The notes under the pieces are model-generated. The model was not told where the DNA came from. It worked only from the letters and a program-made list of their open reading frames with translations, and searched no databases. From Granulosicoccus sp036478565 (GTDB lineage Bacteria; Pseudomonadota; Gammaproteobacteria; Granulosicoccales; Granulosicoccaceae): a stretch of 64,000 nt of DNA. The translations under genes were made by a program, and so were the position numbers. The DNA is taken from NCBI GenBank assembly GCA_965224525.1, contig OZ245050.1:1-64000 (forward strand), given 5' to 3'. This document shows positions 8,174-16,806 of this stretch, piece by piece; position 1 is the stretch's first letter; each line of letters opens with the position of its first letter.

Positions 8174-9580
8174 ATGGGTATCAGTGTTTTTGATTTGTTC
8201 AAGAGTGGTATCGGTCCCTCCAGCTCTCATACGGTCGGGCCGATGATTGCGGCAAAGCGTTTTTCGCAAGCGCTGTTGGATAACCCGAAGCTTGCTGATC
8301 TGGTTCGAGTCAAAGTGGAGTTGTACGGTTCACTAGGCGCAACCGGCAAGGGGCATGGCAGTGACAAGGCGGTATTGCTTGGTCTAGAGGGTGAACACCC
8401 GACCACTATTGAAGTAGACGCTATTGCCGCGCAGCTCGAAAAGATACGTGGCGGCAAGTCGTTGTCGCTGCCAGGTGGAATGAGTGTTCGCTTCGACGAA
8501 AAAAAAGACCTGGTCATGCACAAGCGGCGTACCTTGCCGTTTCATCCAAATGCCATGTTGTTTACCGCGTTGGATAAAAACGGGGACGTATTGTTGCAGC
8601 GTACCTTCTACTCAGTTGGCGGTGGTTTTGTACTGGATGAAGCAGCAGCGACCGATGAACCAGTTGTTAAAGCCGACAGCACAACACTGACTTACCCGTT
8701 TGCTTCGGGTGAAGAGCTGTTGCAGCAATGCGGCAAACACCAGATAACAATCGCTGCGCTTATGATGAGCAATGAACTTGCCTGGCGTAGTGAAGAAAAT
8801 GTACGTCGAGAGTTACTGGATTTGTGGCATGTTATGGAAGACTGTGTCAAACGAGGCTGCAGTGAAACCGGCGTGTTGCCCGGCGGTATGCAAGTCAAGC
8901 GACGAGCGGCCGATATGTATGCACAACTCAGTGCCAACCCGGAAGCGGCGTTGCGTGACCCGTTAACGGTAATGGATTGGGTTAACCTCTATGCACTTGC
9001 GGTCAATGAGGAAAATGCCGCGGGTGGGCGCGTAGTGACAGCGCCAACCAATGGTGCGGCAGGCATTATCCCTGCGGTATTGCATTACTACGTCAGGTTC
9101 GTGCCAGGCAGTTCAGAAGAAGGCGTAATTGATTTTCTGTTGACTGCCGGTGCAATCGGTATTCTGTACAAGGAGAATGCCTCGATATCAGGTGCAGAGG
9201 TTGGTTGCCAGGGCGAAGTTGGTTCGGCTTGTTCAATGGCTGCAGGTGCATTGGCGGCCGTTATGGGCGGTACGCCAGAACAAGTCGAAAACGCTGCTGA
9301 AATTGGCATGGAGCACAATCTGGGACTTACCTGCGATCCGGTTGGTGGTCTGGTCCAGGTTCCGTGCATAGAAAGGAATGCCATGGGTTCGGTGAAGGCC
9401 ATTAATGCTGCTCGCATTGCGCTAAGAGGCGATGGCACACACTACGTATCGTTGGACAAGGTCATCAAGACGATGCGTGATACCGGTGCAGACATGAAGA
9501 CGAAATACAAGGAAACCGCACGCGGCGGATTGGCCTTGAATGTTATTGAAGTGCCGGTAAGCTTCCCAGCTAACTGCTAA
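8174..9580 (+). CDS. sdaA: L-serine ammonia-lyase (iron-sulfur type)
   Basis: Single-chain L-serine dehydratase of 468 residues, converting L-serine to pyruvate and ammonia with a 4Fe-4S cluster. Family signatures seen: SSSHTVGPM near residue 17 in the beta domain, TAPTNGAAGIIPA in the alpha domain, and the cysteines of GCQGEVGSACSMAAG, LTCDPVGG and QVPCIERNA, which provide the cluster ligands. Length is that of the one-subunit gammaproteobacterial enzymes. The C-terminus is odd at DNA level: the last codons and the TAA stop lie inside a 7-bp tandem repeat, so the protein ends Asn-Cys-stop within the first two repeat units. Confidence 0.95.
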   Translation: MGISVFDLFKSGIGPSSSHTVGPMIAAKRFSQALLDNPKLADLVRVKVELYGSLGATGKGHGSDKAVLLGLEGEHPTTIEVDAIAAQLEKIRGGKSLSLPGGMSVRFDEKKDLVMHKRRTLPFHPNAMLFTALDKNGDVLLQRTFYSVGGGFVLDEAAATDEPVVKADSTTLTYPFASGEELLQQCGKHQITIAALMMSNELAWRSEENVRRELLDLWHVMEDCVKRGCSETGVLPGGMQVKRRAADMYAQLSANPEAALRDPLTVMDWVNLYALAVNEENAAGGRVVTAPTNGAAGIIPAVLHYYVRFVPGSSEEGVIDFLLTAGAIGILYKENASISGAEVGCQGEVGSACSMAAGALAAVMGGTPEQVENAAEIGMEHNLGLTCDPVGGLVQVPCIERNAMGSVKAINAARIALRGDGTHYVSLDKVIKTMRDTGADMKTKYKETARGGLALNVIEVPVSFPANC

Positions 9581-9623
9581 CTGCTAACTGCTAACTGCTG
9601 ACTGCTGACTGCTGACTGCTGAC
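9571..9623 (+). repeat. Heptanucleotide tandem repeat across the sdaA stop codon
   Basis: Seven head-to-tail 7-base units plus a 4-base remainder. The first four units are TAACTGC (9571-9598) and the last three TGACTGC (9599-9619), followed by TGAC. The first unit codes the last two sdaA residues and the second supplies the TAA stop. Because 7 is not a multiple of 3, the TAA/TGA words fall in all three forward frames. The repeat ends 27 bases before the next start codon. The array looks like a young slippage product; copy changes would leave the SdaA protein almost unchanged but would alter the spacing to the next gene. Confidence 0.95.
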
Positions 9624-9650
9624 GAGCGCATATGCGAGTACACTTGATCG

Positions 9651-10112
9651 ATGAATTCGATTGCTATAGCTGTTCACGCATTGGCTGCTACTGTCTGGAT
9701 TGGTGGGCTGTTTTTTGCCTACGTTGTATTGAGACCAAGCGCCGCCGAGCTGGATCCGCCTCCGCGCCTGGTATTGTGGGCCGGGGTGTTCAGGCGATTT
9801 TTCCCATGGGCCTGGATGAGTGTGTTGTTGCTTCTCACCAGTGGCTATTGGTTACTGTTCAGCGCATTTGGTGGTTTTGCCAGCAGCCCGGTTTATGTGC
9901 ATATTATGCAATTGCTTGGTCTGACGATGATCGCCCTGTTTGCCTGGTTGTTTCACCGGCCCTACAAAGTGTTCAAACAGGCTGTAGCTCGGCAGGAATG
10001 GCCCGACGCAGGGGCCGCGCTGGGTAAAATTCGCTCGATTGTCGGACTCAACGTGATATTAGGAGTCGTCATGGTAATCATGGTTGCCGCTGGACGCTAT
10101 GGCTTTCAGTGA
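9651..10112 (+). CDS. CopD-like integral membrane protein
   Basis: A 153-residue membrane protein with about four transmembrane helices (approximately residues 5-27, 50-72, 81-101 and 130-149). It resembles the CopD-domain family linked to copper handling and to small haem or quinone-reactive membrane proteins. Conserved-looking features are His9 in VHALAATVWIGG in helix 1, the RFFPWAW segment before helix 2, and a His in helix 3. It follows the heptamer repeat and could be co-transcribed with sdaA, although function gives no reason for that. A stem-loop starts 9 bases after the stop codon. Confidence 0.75.
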   Translation: MNSIAIAVHALAATVWIGGLFFAYVVLRPSAAELDPPPRLVLWAGVFRRFFPWAWMSVLLLLTSGYWLLFSAFGGFASSPVYVHIMQLLGLTMIALFAWLFHRPYKVFKQAVARQEWPDAGAALGKIRSIVGLNVILGVVMVIMVAAGRYGFQ

Positions 10113-10121
10113 CTTTTAACT

Positions 10122-10157
10122 AAGGGACTAAGCGGGGGTCGGACCTCCACAGCCCTT
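10122..10157 (+). terminator. Stem-loop after the CopD-like gene
   Basis: An inner stem GGGGGT (10134-10139) pairs with ACCTCC (10143-10148, one G-T pair) around a 3-base loop, and an outer stem AAGGG (10122-10126) pairs with CCCTT (10153-10157). Only three T residues end the structure, so it is a weak intrinsic terminator or an RNA-stabilising hairpin. Confidence 0.4.
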
Positions 10158-10392
10158 TGATAAATCAGCAGAAAGTCCCAAAAACAACGCGTAATTTGGG
10201 CTTAAATCAGGCTTTTCAGAGCAAAAAACACGCATTTAAAGCATGACGCTGTTGTACGGGATGCTGTTCGCATCGGAACCGGACGCATTCTTCGCCCTCA
10301 CAGTACAGTTTGCTGGCTAATAATGTGCGCAAGTGCCAGTTTTTCGGCGAATATGACAAAACCTTTCAGTTTCATTTAAGCCTGCACAGGTA

Positions 10393-11157
10393 ATGTCTGG
10401 AGGTGCCAAAACGCCCCGGATTTGGTCAGTCATGCCGAATGACAAGAACGGGGCAGAGAAATCCATGTTCGGATCATCAGAAAAAAACGAAATGCCCAAT
10501 GCGGAAAATGCGCTGCCGGGGCGTGACGAGCCATTGTCGGTAGCGTCGCAGCACGTAGTTACCGGAAATGCCATGAAGGGCCCTTATGCTGCGCACCTGG
10601 AGACCATTGTGTTCGGGATGGGGTGTTTTTGGGGCGTCGAACGCCTGTTCTGGAATCAAGCGGGTGTGTTTGCAACGGCCGTTGGTTATATCGGTGGTGC
10701 CACGAAAAATCCAGCATACGAGGAGGTGTGCACAGGCAATACCGGCCATAACGAGGTGGTACAGGTTATTTTTGCCCCCGCCATCATCAGCCTCTCGCGC
10801 CTGCTGCAGCTGTTCTGGCAGTCCCATGACCCCACTCAGGGGATGCAACAAGGCCCTGATCGCGGCACACAATATCGCTCGGGAATCTACACGAGCGACC
10901 CTGCCCAGCTGAGGCTGGCTGAGGCATCACGCGAAAAGTTTCAGCAGGTGTTGGAAGATAAGCATTTTGGCGCAATTACTACCGAAATTCTACCGGCGTC
11001 GGTCTTTTATTATGCTGAGGATTATCACCAGCAATACTTACACAAGAATCCGGGTGGCTATTGCAGTTTGCGTGGTACGGGGTGCTCGATGGATGAGTCG
11101 ACCGATGCAACGTCAACTGAGCACAAGGTTAATATTCGGCAGGAAGTTCAGGCATGA
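10393..11157 (+). CDS. msrA: Peptide methionine sulfoxide reductase MsrA
   Basis: MsrA reduces the S form of methionine sulfoxide in proteins. The catalytic GCFWG motif is present with the nucleophilic Cys at residue 78, followed by the family blocks GYIGG, YEEVCTGNTGHNEVVQV and QYRSGIYT. A second cysteine near the C-terminus (GTGCSM) fits the recycling cysteine. The protein is 254 residues if the ATG at 10393 is used; about 70 residues precede the catalytic domain and look unstructured, so internal ATGs at 10432 or 10465 (the latter has a GGGGCAGAG stretch upstream) are possible. No MsrB domain follows. Its stop overlaps the start of the PPK2 gene (ATGA), so the two are coupled. Confidence 0.9.
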   Translation: MSGGAKTPRIWSVMPNDKNGAEKSMFGSSEKNEMPNAENALPGRDEPLSVASQHVVTGNAMKGPYAAHLETIVFGMGCFWGVERLFWNQAGVFATAVGYIGGATKNPAYEEVCTGNTGHNEVVQVIFAPAIISLSRLLQLFWQSHDPTQGMQQGPDRGTQYRSGIYTSDPAQLRLAEASREKFQQVLEDKHFGAITTEILPASVFYYAEDYHQQYLHKNPGGYCSLRGTGCSMDESTDATSTEHKVNIRQEVQA

Positions 11158-12035
11158 ACCCTCCGGTTTCCCCGTATACAGTGCCGTTTGATGGTAGTTT
11201 CCGAATCGGTGAGCACGCATCCGTGCCAGGTGAAACTGCTGGCAAAAAAGCCTTGCAAAAGGAGTTGCGTCGTCTGGTTGCAACTATCAGTGAGCGCCAG
11301 CGCATTTTATATGCCGACGATCGGTATGCAGTATTACTGATTTTTCAGGCGATGGATGCGGCTGGCAAGGACGGCACTATTCGAGCGGTCATGAGTGGTG
11401 TAAATCCGGCTGGTTGTCAGGTGTCCTCATTCAAAGCGCCATCGAATGAGGACCTGGAGCATGACTGGTTGTGGCGTACCAGCAAACGGTTACCGGAGCG
11501 AGGCCGTATTGGAATATTCAACCGCAGCTATTACGAAGAGGTGCTGGCGGTTCGTGTCAGGCCGGAATACTTAAGCAAACAACGTATACCAGAAACGGAA
11601 CAATCGGCTGTTTCGGAGCCGTTCTGGCAAGAACGCTTCGATTCCATTCGGGAGCATGAAAAACATCTGGCACGTAACGGCACAGTGGTGTTGAAATTCT
11701 GGCTGAACGTTTCTCCCGAGGAGCAAAAAAACCGCTTCATGAAGCGACTGACTACAGCGGAGAAATACTGGAAATTCTCCAAGGGCGACCTATCAGAACG
11801 GGATCGCTGGAATGATTACATGAGTGCCTATGAGGCACTGTTGAATGAAACCTCAAAGCCGCATGCTCCGTGGTTTGCAATACCGGCTGACGACAAGCGC
11901 ACCATGCGCGTCACCGTCGCCCGGATCATTGCGGACACCCTTGAAGCACTGCCCTTACGCTATCCGGAGAAGACGGCCGAGGAGATTGCGCAGTTTGAGG
12001 AACATATCGCAAGACTGGAAATTGAGAGAAATTGA
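11154..12035 (+). CDS. Polyphosphate kinase 2 family protein
   Basis: PPK2 enzymes use polyphosphate to phosphorylate nucleotides, or the reverse. The 293-residue product has the family's Walker A-like segment AMDAAGKDG (residues 66-74), followed by the GVNPAGC and SFKAPS blocks, and the Walker B/lid segment GIFNRSYYEEV (residues 120-130). A single PPK2 domain covers the protein, as in class I and III enzymes; AMP versus ADP preference cannot be read reliably. It is coupled to msrA by a 4-base overlap, an association consistent with stress response but not otherwise explained. Confidence 0.92.
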   Translation: MNPPVSPYTVPFDGSFRIGEHASVPGETAGKKALQKELRRLVATISERQRILYADDRYAVLLIFQAMDAAGKDGTIRAVMSGVNPAGCQVSSFKAPSNEDLEHDWLWRTSKRLPERGRIGIFNRSYYEEVLAVRVRPEYLSKQRIPETEQSAVSEPFWQERFDSIREHEKHLARNGTVVLKFWLNVSPEEQKNRFMKRLTTAEKYWKFSKGDLSERDRWNDYMSAYEALLNETSKPHAPWFAIPADDKRTMRVTVARIIADTLEALPLRYPEKTAEEIAQFEEHIARLEIERN

Positions 12036-12161
12036 CATGAATCTGGTCATAGACTTGCGTGGTTATTTGAGAACTTGGGGATTTTGCCTGGTGCCAAATC
12101 GCTGCTCAGCACAGTCATTCTGTGTAGCAGAGTCGGGGTTCAGGGAGTGGGAGAACAGGAT

Positions 12162-12416
12162 ATGCAACTGATGAAGCAAATTGAATTGCCAGCTATTGAA
12201 TCGCTGATGCCAATGCCAGAGTATTTGACCTACGGTGCAACTGTTGATGAAAACGACGTGGAGCATGAAATCACCGAATTGATGATAAGACGCGCTTGCG
12301 AAACAACGCACGATGTGCAGCTATATCCGTTTTCGTCGCTGGGTGGTTTTCGTGTGAGGCTAGTACAAAATGCGGACATTCACATGTTTGAATCGCACGC
12401 CGACAAGGCAGGATAA
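12162..12416 (+). CDS. Small protein of unknown function
   Basis: An 84-residue protein from the ATG at 12162, which has a GGGAG ribosome-binding site at a suitable distance; the frame is open upstream to 12075 without a better signal. It is acidic, with an LPAIESLMPMPEYL opening and an ENDVEHEITELMIRRACE helix. No family is recognised and there is no signal peptide or membrane segment. It lies 126 bases after the PPK2 gene on the same strand. Confidence 0.5.
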   Translation: MQLMKQIELPAIESLMPMPEYLTYGATVDENDVEHEITELMIRRACETTHDVQLYPFSSLGGFRVRLVQNADIHMFESHADKAG

Positions 12417-12930
12417 GTTCGCCAGAAGATGATCAAACCTCTTGTAAACCGATGCAGGTTGATCTGACATTCAGGCTAACAAGGAAATTCAATTGACCAG
12501 TGGATTCATTTCGAAAACTGCCAACATAATGCCCAGTACGATGGCTATCGCGACGCCTACCCATGATAAGAAAGACTATGGCATAACGCACTTTCCCCTG
12601 CCTGATTAGTGACAACCGACTTTCCGACACTGCTGGACACCCCTGTTGCGGACCGACACCAATCCGTTAGGTTATCGATTGCCCTTGCAATTGATTCATT
12701 GAATCTTCTTCCGGTTTGTTCGATACCAGGTAGCTCTGCTCAGCATCCCGAACCAGCAACCCTTCGGACTCCAGGCATCAGCCCAAGCGAAGAGTAATGG
12801 CGTGGCTCAGCGGCGAACGTTTGTGGTTGCGGTGCTTTGACTCATCGATCAAGGCTGCTTTCCCGCTCGGTCAACGTAGCCGCCATGGCAGGTGTATGCT
12901 GATTTTTTACTCGGATAAGAGGTATTTGCC
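12417..12930. other. Intergenic region with a decayed gspF fragment
   Basis: These 514 bases hold no intact gene. Bases about 12464-12576 are similar to the gspF 3' end and the sequence just beyond its stop (see the pseudogene entry). The rest, 12577-12930, shows only short open frames without protein-like composition and must contain the promoter of the gamma-glutamyltransferase gene. No inverted repeat of note was found. Confidence 0.5.
12489..12576 (-). pseudogene. Remnant of a gspF 3' end
   Basis: Read on the minus strand, this stretch encodes IVFLIMG, then after a one-base frameshift GVAIAIVLGIMLAVFEMN-PLVN and a stop. The intact GspF in this window ends in VVILIMGG...TIVLGILLPIFEMNQLVN. 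A hand alignment of 12489-12576 with 15580-15664 shows roughly 80% identity with a single inserted base (an A after the MG codons). Similarity continues about 25 bases beyond the stop codon, matching 15553-15579. No similarity is seen upstream of the PVVILIMGG region, so only about the last 29 codons survive. It is non-functional. Confidence 0.8.
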
Positions 12931-14841
12931 ATGCGTGACAAATTCTCGCTAGGGAAACGCGGCATCCGTTGCCTTGCTTCCTCATTATTAGTGGCCGGGT
13001 TGGTTTTATTTTCCGGCTGCTCCGGTGACGATGGCGGCGTTAACGGGCCAATTGGTGTGCCCAGCAATGACGGTATGGCAGGGGAGGATGTTATTGCAGG
13101 TTTCACCGGCGGTGTGGTGACCGCAGCCAATCCCATTGCGGCAGAAGCCGGTGCACAGGTTCTGCGTAATGGTGGCAATGCCATTGATGCCGCAGTGGTT
13201 GTACAGTTTGTTTTGAATGTTGTTGAGCCAACTTCATCGGGCATTGGTGGTGGTGGCTTCATGGGTGTACACCTTGCGGTTGAAGGCCGCACATTTTTTA
13301 TCGATTCACGGGAGAAAGCACCAGCGACGGCATCGGCCACTATGTTTTTAAACTGCGCCCCGACCTGTGACAGCGCGGAAAGCGAAACTATTGGTTCATT
13401 TTCTGAACGCGCCACCAGTGGTATCAGTGTGGGAGTTCCCGGCACGCTACTCGGTCTGGCACATGCGCTTGAACAGTACGGTACGCTTAGTCTGGCTGAA
13501 GCGATCGAGCCGGCTATTGTACTGGCGGCGAATGGCTTTGCCATCAACGAGCGTCTGGCAATGCTGACGGAGAATGATCGCACCACGTTTTGGCCGGAAA
13601 CGCGAGCTATCTTTCGCACGGCAGAGGGTGAGCCGTTGTCAGCAGGTTCTATGTTGGTGCAAGCAGACCTGGCTACAACTTTTCGACTGATTGCAAGTCA
13701 GGGTGTTAAAGCGTTGTATGCTGGCGAAATTGCACAGGCAATTGTCAGCGCCCAACAGCGTTCCCGCGCCGAAGTCGGGCCAGCGGGGGCTGGCCGGATG
13801 AGCGTACAGGATCTGACCAACTACATGAACGCTGGTGTCGTCGAGCGTGACCCGGTCAGTAGCGACTACCGGGGTTATAGCATTAAGGGAATGCCGTCAC
13901 CGTCCTCCGGTGGCAGCACGGTTGCACAGATACTTGAGTGTATTGAACAGTTCCCGATAGGCAATGTCTCTGCCGGTTACGGGCCAGCTTCGGCGAACAC
14001 GCTACATGTCGTCGCCGAGTCCATGCGTCTGGCCTTTAGCAGCCGGTCGGTATGGATGGGCGATGCGGACATGGTGTCGCTGCCCGACGCTGGGATAGTC
14101 AACGCAGACTACCTAGCCCCCAGATGTGCAGAAATCAGTCTGCTTGGCCGAATAGAAGCTCCGGAACCGGGTGATCCTCGTGTATTTGATCCGGCATTCT
14201 CAACAACCGATGCAACCAATATCTCAGCTGCGAAGGATGAACCGGCTGGTGTTGACACCACGCATTTCACTGTCATTGATGCCAACGGCAATGTCGTTAC
14301 TTATACGTCGACGATTGAAGGCACCTGGGGCTCTGGCATGATTGTGCCAGGTTTTGGTTTCCTGTTGAACAATGAGCTGACTGACTTCAACTCCGCACCG
14401 CTTGCGAATGCCGCTGAGTTGAAATTCAATCCGGGAGCCAATGATGTCGCACCAGGAAAACGTCCACGCAGCAGCATGTCGCCGGTAATGGTGTTCAAGG
14501 ACGGCGACTTGGTGGCAGCCTATGGCTCCCCAGGGGGTGCGACGATTATCAACACGGTGGTCAATATGACGATGAACCTGATCGACCACGGTATGTCGGT
14601 ACAGGATGCCATCGATGCGCCTCGGTTCCATACATCGGGCGGGTCAATCGCACTGGAAAACGGGTTTGATGCGGCGGTTGTAGCAGCGCTGGAAGATCTA
14701 GGTCATGAAGTTACTATGACCTTTAATGATAGCCCGGTAGAATTGGGCTCGGTGCAGGCGATCGTTGTAAACCCTGCTGATGGCGCTCAGTACGGTGGCG
14801 CTGACAATCGGCGAGCCGGCGAGGTTGTTGGTTTGCCTTAA
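12931..14841 (+). CDS. ggt: Gamma-glutamyltransferase, lipoprotein form
   Basis: Gamma-glutamyltransferase cleaves glutathione and other gamma-glutamyl compounds; it is made as one chain that cuts itself before a catalytic threonine. The 636-residue product has the large-subunit blocks (VVTAANPIAAEAG, GGNAIDAAV, SGIGGGGF, DSREKAP) and the cleavage site before Thr443 in DTTHFTVID. The small subunit carries LLNNEL, KRPRSSMSP and YGSPGG. Unusually, the N-terminus is a lipoprotein signal with lipobox FSGC (Cys30) followed by an acidic, Gly-rich linker, so the enzyme is probably anchored to a membrane facing the periplasm rather than soluble. It stands alone, convergent with the phosphatase gene. 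Confidence 0.93.
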   Translation: MRDKFSLGKRGIRCLASSLLVAGLVLFSGCSGDDGGVNGPIGVPSNDGMAGEDVIAGFTGGVVTAANPIAAEAGAQVLRNGGNAIDAAVVVQFVLNVVEPTSSGIGGGGFMGVHLAVEGRTFFIDSREKAPATASATMFLNCAPTCDSAESETIGSFSERATSGISVGVPGTLLGLAHALEQYGTLSLAEAIEPAIVLAANGFAINERLAMLTENDRTTFWPETRAIFRTAEGEPLSAGSMLVQADLATTFRLIASQGVKALYAGEIAQAIVSAQQRSRAEVGPAGAGRMSVQDLTNYMNAGVVERDPVSSDYRGYSIKGMPSPSSGGSTVAQILECIEQFPIGNVSAGYGPASANTLHVVAESMRLAFSSRSVWMGDADMVSLPDAGIVNADYLAPRCAEISLLGRIEAPEPGDPRVFDPAFSTTDATNISAAKDEPAGVDTTHFTVIDANGNVVTYTSTIEGTWGSGMIVPGFGFLLNNELTDFNSAPLANAAELKFNPGANDVAPGKRPRSSMSPVMVFKDGDLVAAYGSPGGATIINTVVNMTMNLIDHGMSVQDAIDAPRFHTSGGSIALENGFDAAVVAALEDLGHEVTMTFNDSPVELGSVQAIVVNPADGAQYGGADNRRAGEVVGLP

Positions 14842-14957
14842 CCCGCGCAAGCGCCTACGAGCCACCACGCACTCAGACAGGTAGATGGATGATACGTGTA
14901 GGAAGCGTAAATGGTCTGCTCTCGTCGTACTGGTTGGTCAGAGCGGCCTTCAGCCTG

Positions 14958-15542
14958 TTATGGATCAAGATTCACTAATTCCGCCTGACGCGTTACTGGA
15001 TCGAACCGCAGAATGTCGCAGTTATCCGGTTGCACACCGGTTAATGCGTGAATGAAATTGCCATGTGAAACAATTGCAGTTTTGTGGTGATTGTGATTGT
15101 TTTGTTGCAGGTAGCGGGCAAATTCATCGGCTCTTTGCAACAGAGATCCATGCGATTCCACCGACAGGCCGCGGTGGTCCTTTTCTTCGTCATGCCACCA
15201 GCACTCGGGCAAGTGGTTAAAGTCGTGATGAGGGAATTCGATTGCCAGTTTTTGTGGTGCCCTGCCCATGTCACAACTGTTGATCAGTTGTTCCCGCACC
15301 ACAGCGTTAATTTCTGTTGCTAGTGATTTACCAAAAATGAGTGTCGCGGTTTGCAGTGTTCTGGTAAGTGGAGATACGATCAGGCGGGTAATTGCGAGCT
15401 GGTGAATTTTGGCTTGAGCGCGAGCTGCCTGCTGCACACCTAGCTCCGACAGGGGTGCATCAAATATCATGGGGTCCGGTTTGTCGGGATCGTAAATCGC
15501 GTTGAATACCGACTGGGCATGGCGAATTAGGTAAACAGTCAT
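14958..15542 (-). CDS. Histidine phosphatase family protein
   Basis: A member of the histidine phosphatase (phosphoglycerate mutase-like) superfamily, 194 residues. The catalytic motif LIRHAQS places the phospho-accepting His at residue 8; the second conserved His lies in IVSHGNFIHALTG. The block SPLTRTLQTA is the usual RT-Q-TA substrate segment. The frame is open to a TTG at 15569, but the ATG at 15542 gives the family's normal N-terminus; a GGGGGAG tract lies very close before it. It is the last gene after gspF, separated by about 40 bases, and is probably co-transcribed with the gsp genes; any link to secretion is unclear. Substrate unknown. Confidence 0.8.
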   Translation of the reverse strand: MTVYLIRHAQSVFNAIYDPDKPDPMIFDAPLSELGVQQAARAQAKIHQLAITRLIVSPLTRTLQTATLIFGKSLATEINAVVREQLINSCDMGRAPQKLAIEFPHHDFNHLPECWWHDEEKDHRGLSVESHGSLLQRADEFARYLQQNNHNHHKTAIVSHGNFIHALTGVQPDNCDILRFDPVTRQAELVNLDP

Positions 15543-15579
15543 ACTCCCCCGCGTGACACTGGAGGTCAACGAAGAAAAT

Positions 15580-16806
15580 TCAGTTGACCAGTTGATTCAT
15601 CTCAAAAATAGGCAACAGAATGCCCAGCACGATAGTCAGCACGACGCCACCCATGATCAGGATGACGACGGGTTCAAACAGACCGAGAAATATTGCCATC
15701 AAGGAGTTAAGCTCGCGTTCCTGATGCGTGGCAGCCTTTTCCAGCATGGAGTCCAGCTGACCAGATGACTCACCACTGGCAATCAGGTGTAGTAGCATGG
15801 GCGGGAAGTAGCCTGTACGTTCCAAAGCGTTGGACAGGGTAGAGCCCTCTCGCACTTGTGCGGCAGCGGTTTTCACGGCTTGACGCATGGGGCGATTGGT
15901 GATGACCTGAGCGCCGATATCGAGTGCCTCGAGAACCGGTACACCACTAGCAGCAAGGATGCTTAAAGTTCGGGCAAATTGAGTGGTGTTATGACCACGA
16001 ATTAGTCGTTTGAACAAAGGTAGTTTCAACAGAAAACTGTGTACACGTGTCTTGAATGCTTCGCCGCGCATAGCCCGTTTGAATAGCACGATGATGACAA
16101 ACACCAGACCAGCCACAACGATTCCCCACTGACGTACAAACGCGCTGGCTGCCAGCATGCCTCTGGTCAGTGCTGGCAACTCCTGGTCCATGCCATCAAA
16201 AACCTGTACCACTTGTGGCACCACATAGGCCAGCAAAAAACCGACAATAAGGATGGATGCAACCACCAGCATGCTGGGATAGATTAACGCTTTTTTTATC
16301 GTCGCATTCGCAGCTTGTCGATCTTCGGTGTAGTCGGCCAGGCGTTCAAGTACGGCGTCCAGGTGACCGGACTGCTCACCGGCTGAAACCGTCGCTTGAT
16401 AGATTTCAGGGAATACCCTGGGATAGTCCTTCAATGCGGTGGCGAAGCTGTGACCTTCCATGACCTTGGCGCGCACCGATAACAGCAATGATTTGATGCG
16501 TTGCTTTTCGGACTGACGACTGACCGCGGACAGGGTTTCTTCCAGGGGTGTACCTGCAGCACTCAACGTCGCTATCTGCCGGGTAAGCAAGGCAAGTTCA
16601 TTGGTTTTGATGCTACCGCGGAAAGTCGGGGTGGCCTGCTTGCCTTTGCTTTGTGCCTTGCCACGCCCGGATGTCTCGCTGACTTCAAGCGGACTGAGGT
16701 TTTGCTGACGCAGTATTTGCCGGGCAAGGCGCGCGGTATCAGCTTCAAGCACACCTTTTTTCTCTCGCCCCTTGCCGTCGAGCGCGAGGTACTCGAAGGC
16801 AGCCAT
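15580..16806 (-). CDS. gspF: Type II secretion inner-membrane platform protein GspF
   Basis: GspF is the polytopic platform protein of type II secretion, working with the GspE ATPase. The 408-residue protein contains two copies of the T2SSF domain (roughly residues 70-195 and 275-398), each with a transmembrane helix after it, and the FEYLALDGKGR N-terminus typical of the family. The start overlaps the gspE stop by one base. The C-terminus (IVLGILLPIFEMNQLVN) is the part duplicated as a decayed remnant at 12489-12576. Confidence 0.95.
   Translation of the reverse strand: MAAFEYLALDGKGREKKGVLEADTARLARQILRQQNLSPLEVSETSGRGKAQSKGKQATPTFRGSIKTNELALLTRQIATLSAAGTPLEETLSAVSRQSEKQRIKSLLLSVRAKVMEGHSFATALKDYPRVFPEIYQATVSAGEQSGHLDAVLERLADYTEDRQAANATIKKALIYPSMLVVASILIVGFLLAYVVPQVVQVFDGMDQELPALTRGMLAASAFVRQWGIVVAGLVFVIIVLFKRAMRGEAFKTRVHSFLLKLPLFKRLIRGHNTTQFARTLSILAASGVPVLEALDIGAQVITNRPMRQAVKTAAAQVREGSTLSNALERTGYFPPMLLHLIASGESSGQLDSMLEKAATHQERELNSLMAIFLGLFEPVVILIMGGVVLTIVLGILLPIFEMNQLVN

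Noticed and set aside
12849..13619. 256-codon open frame on the minus strand inside ggt
   Set aside because: It is antisense to the well-supported gamma-glutamyltransferase; Ser/Pro/Thr-rich composition is that of a shadow frame.
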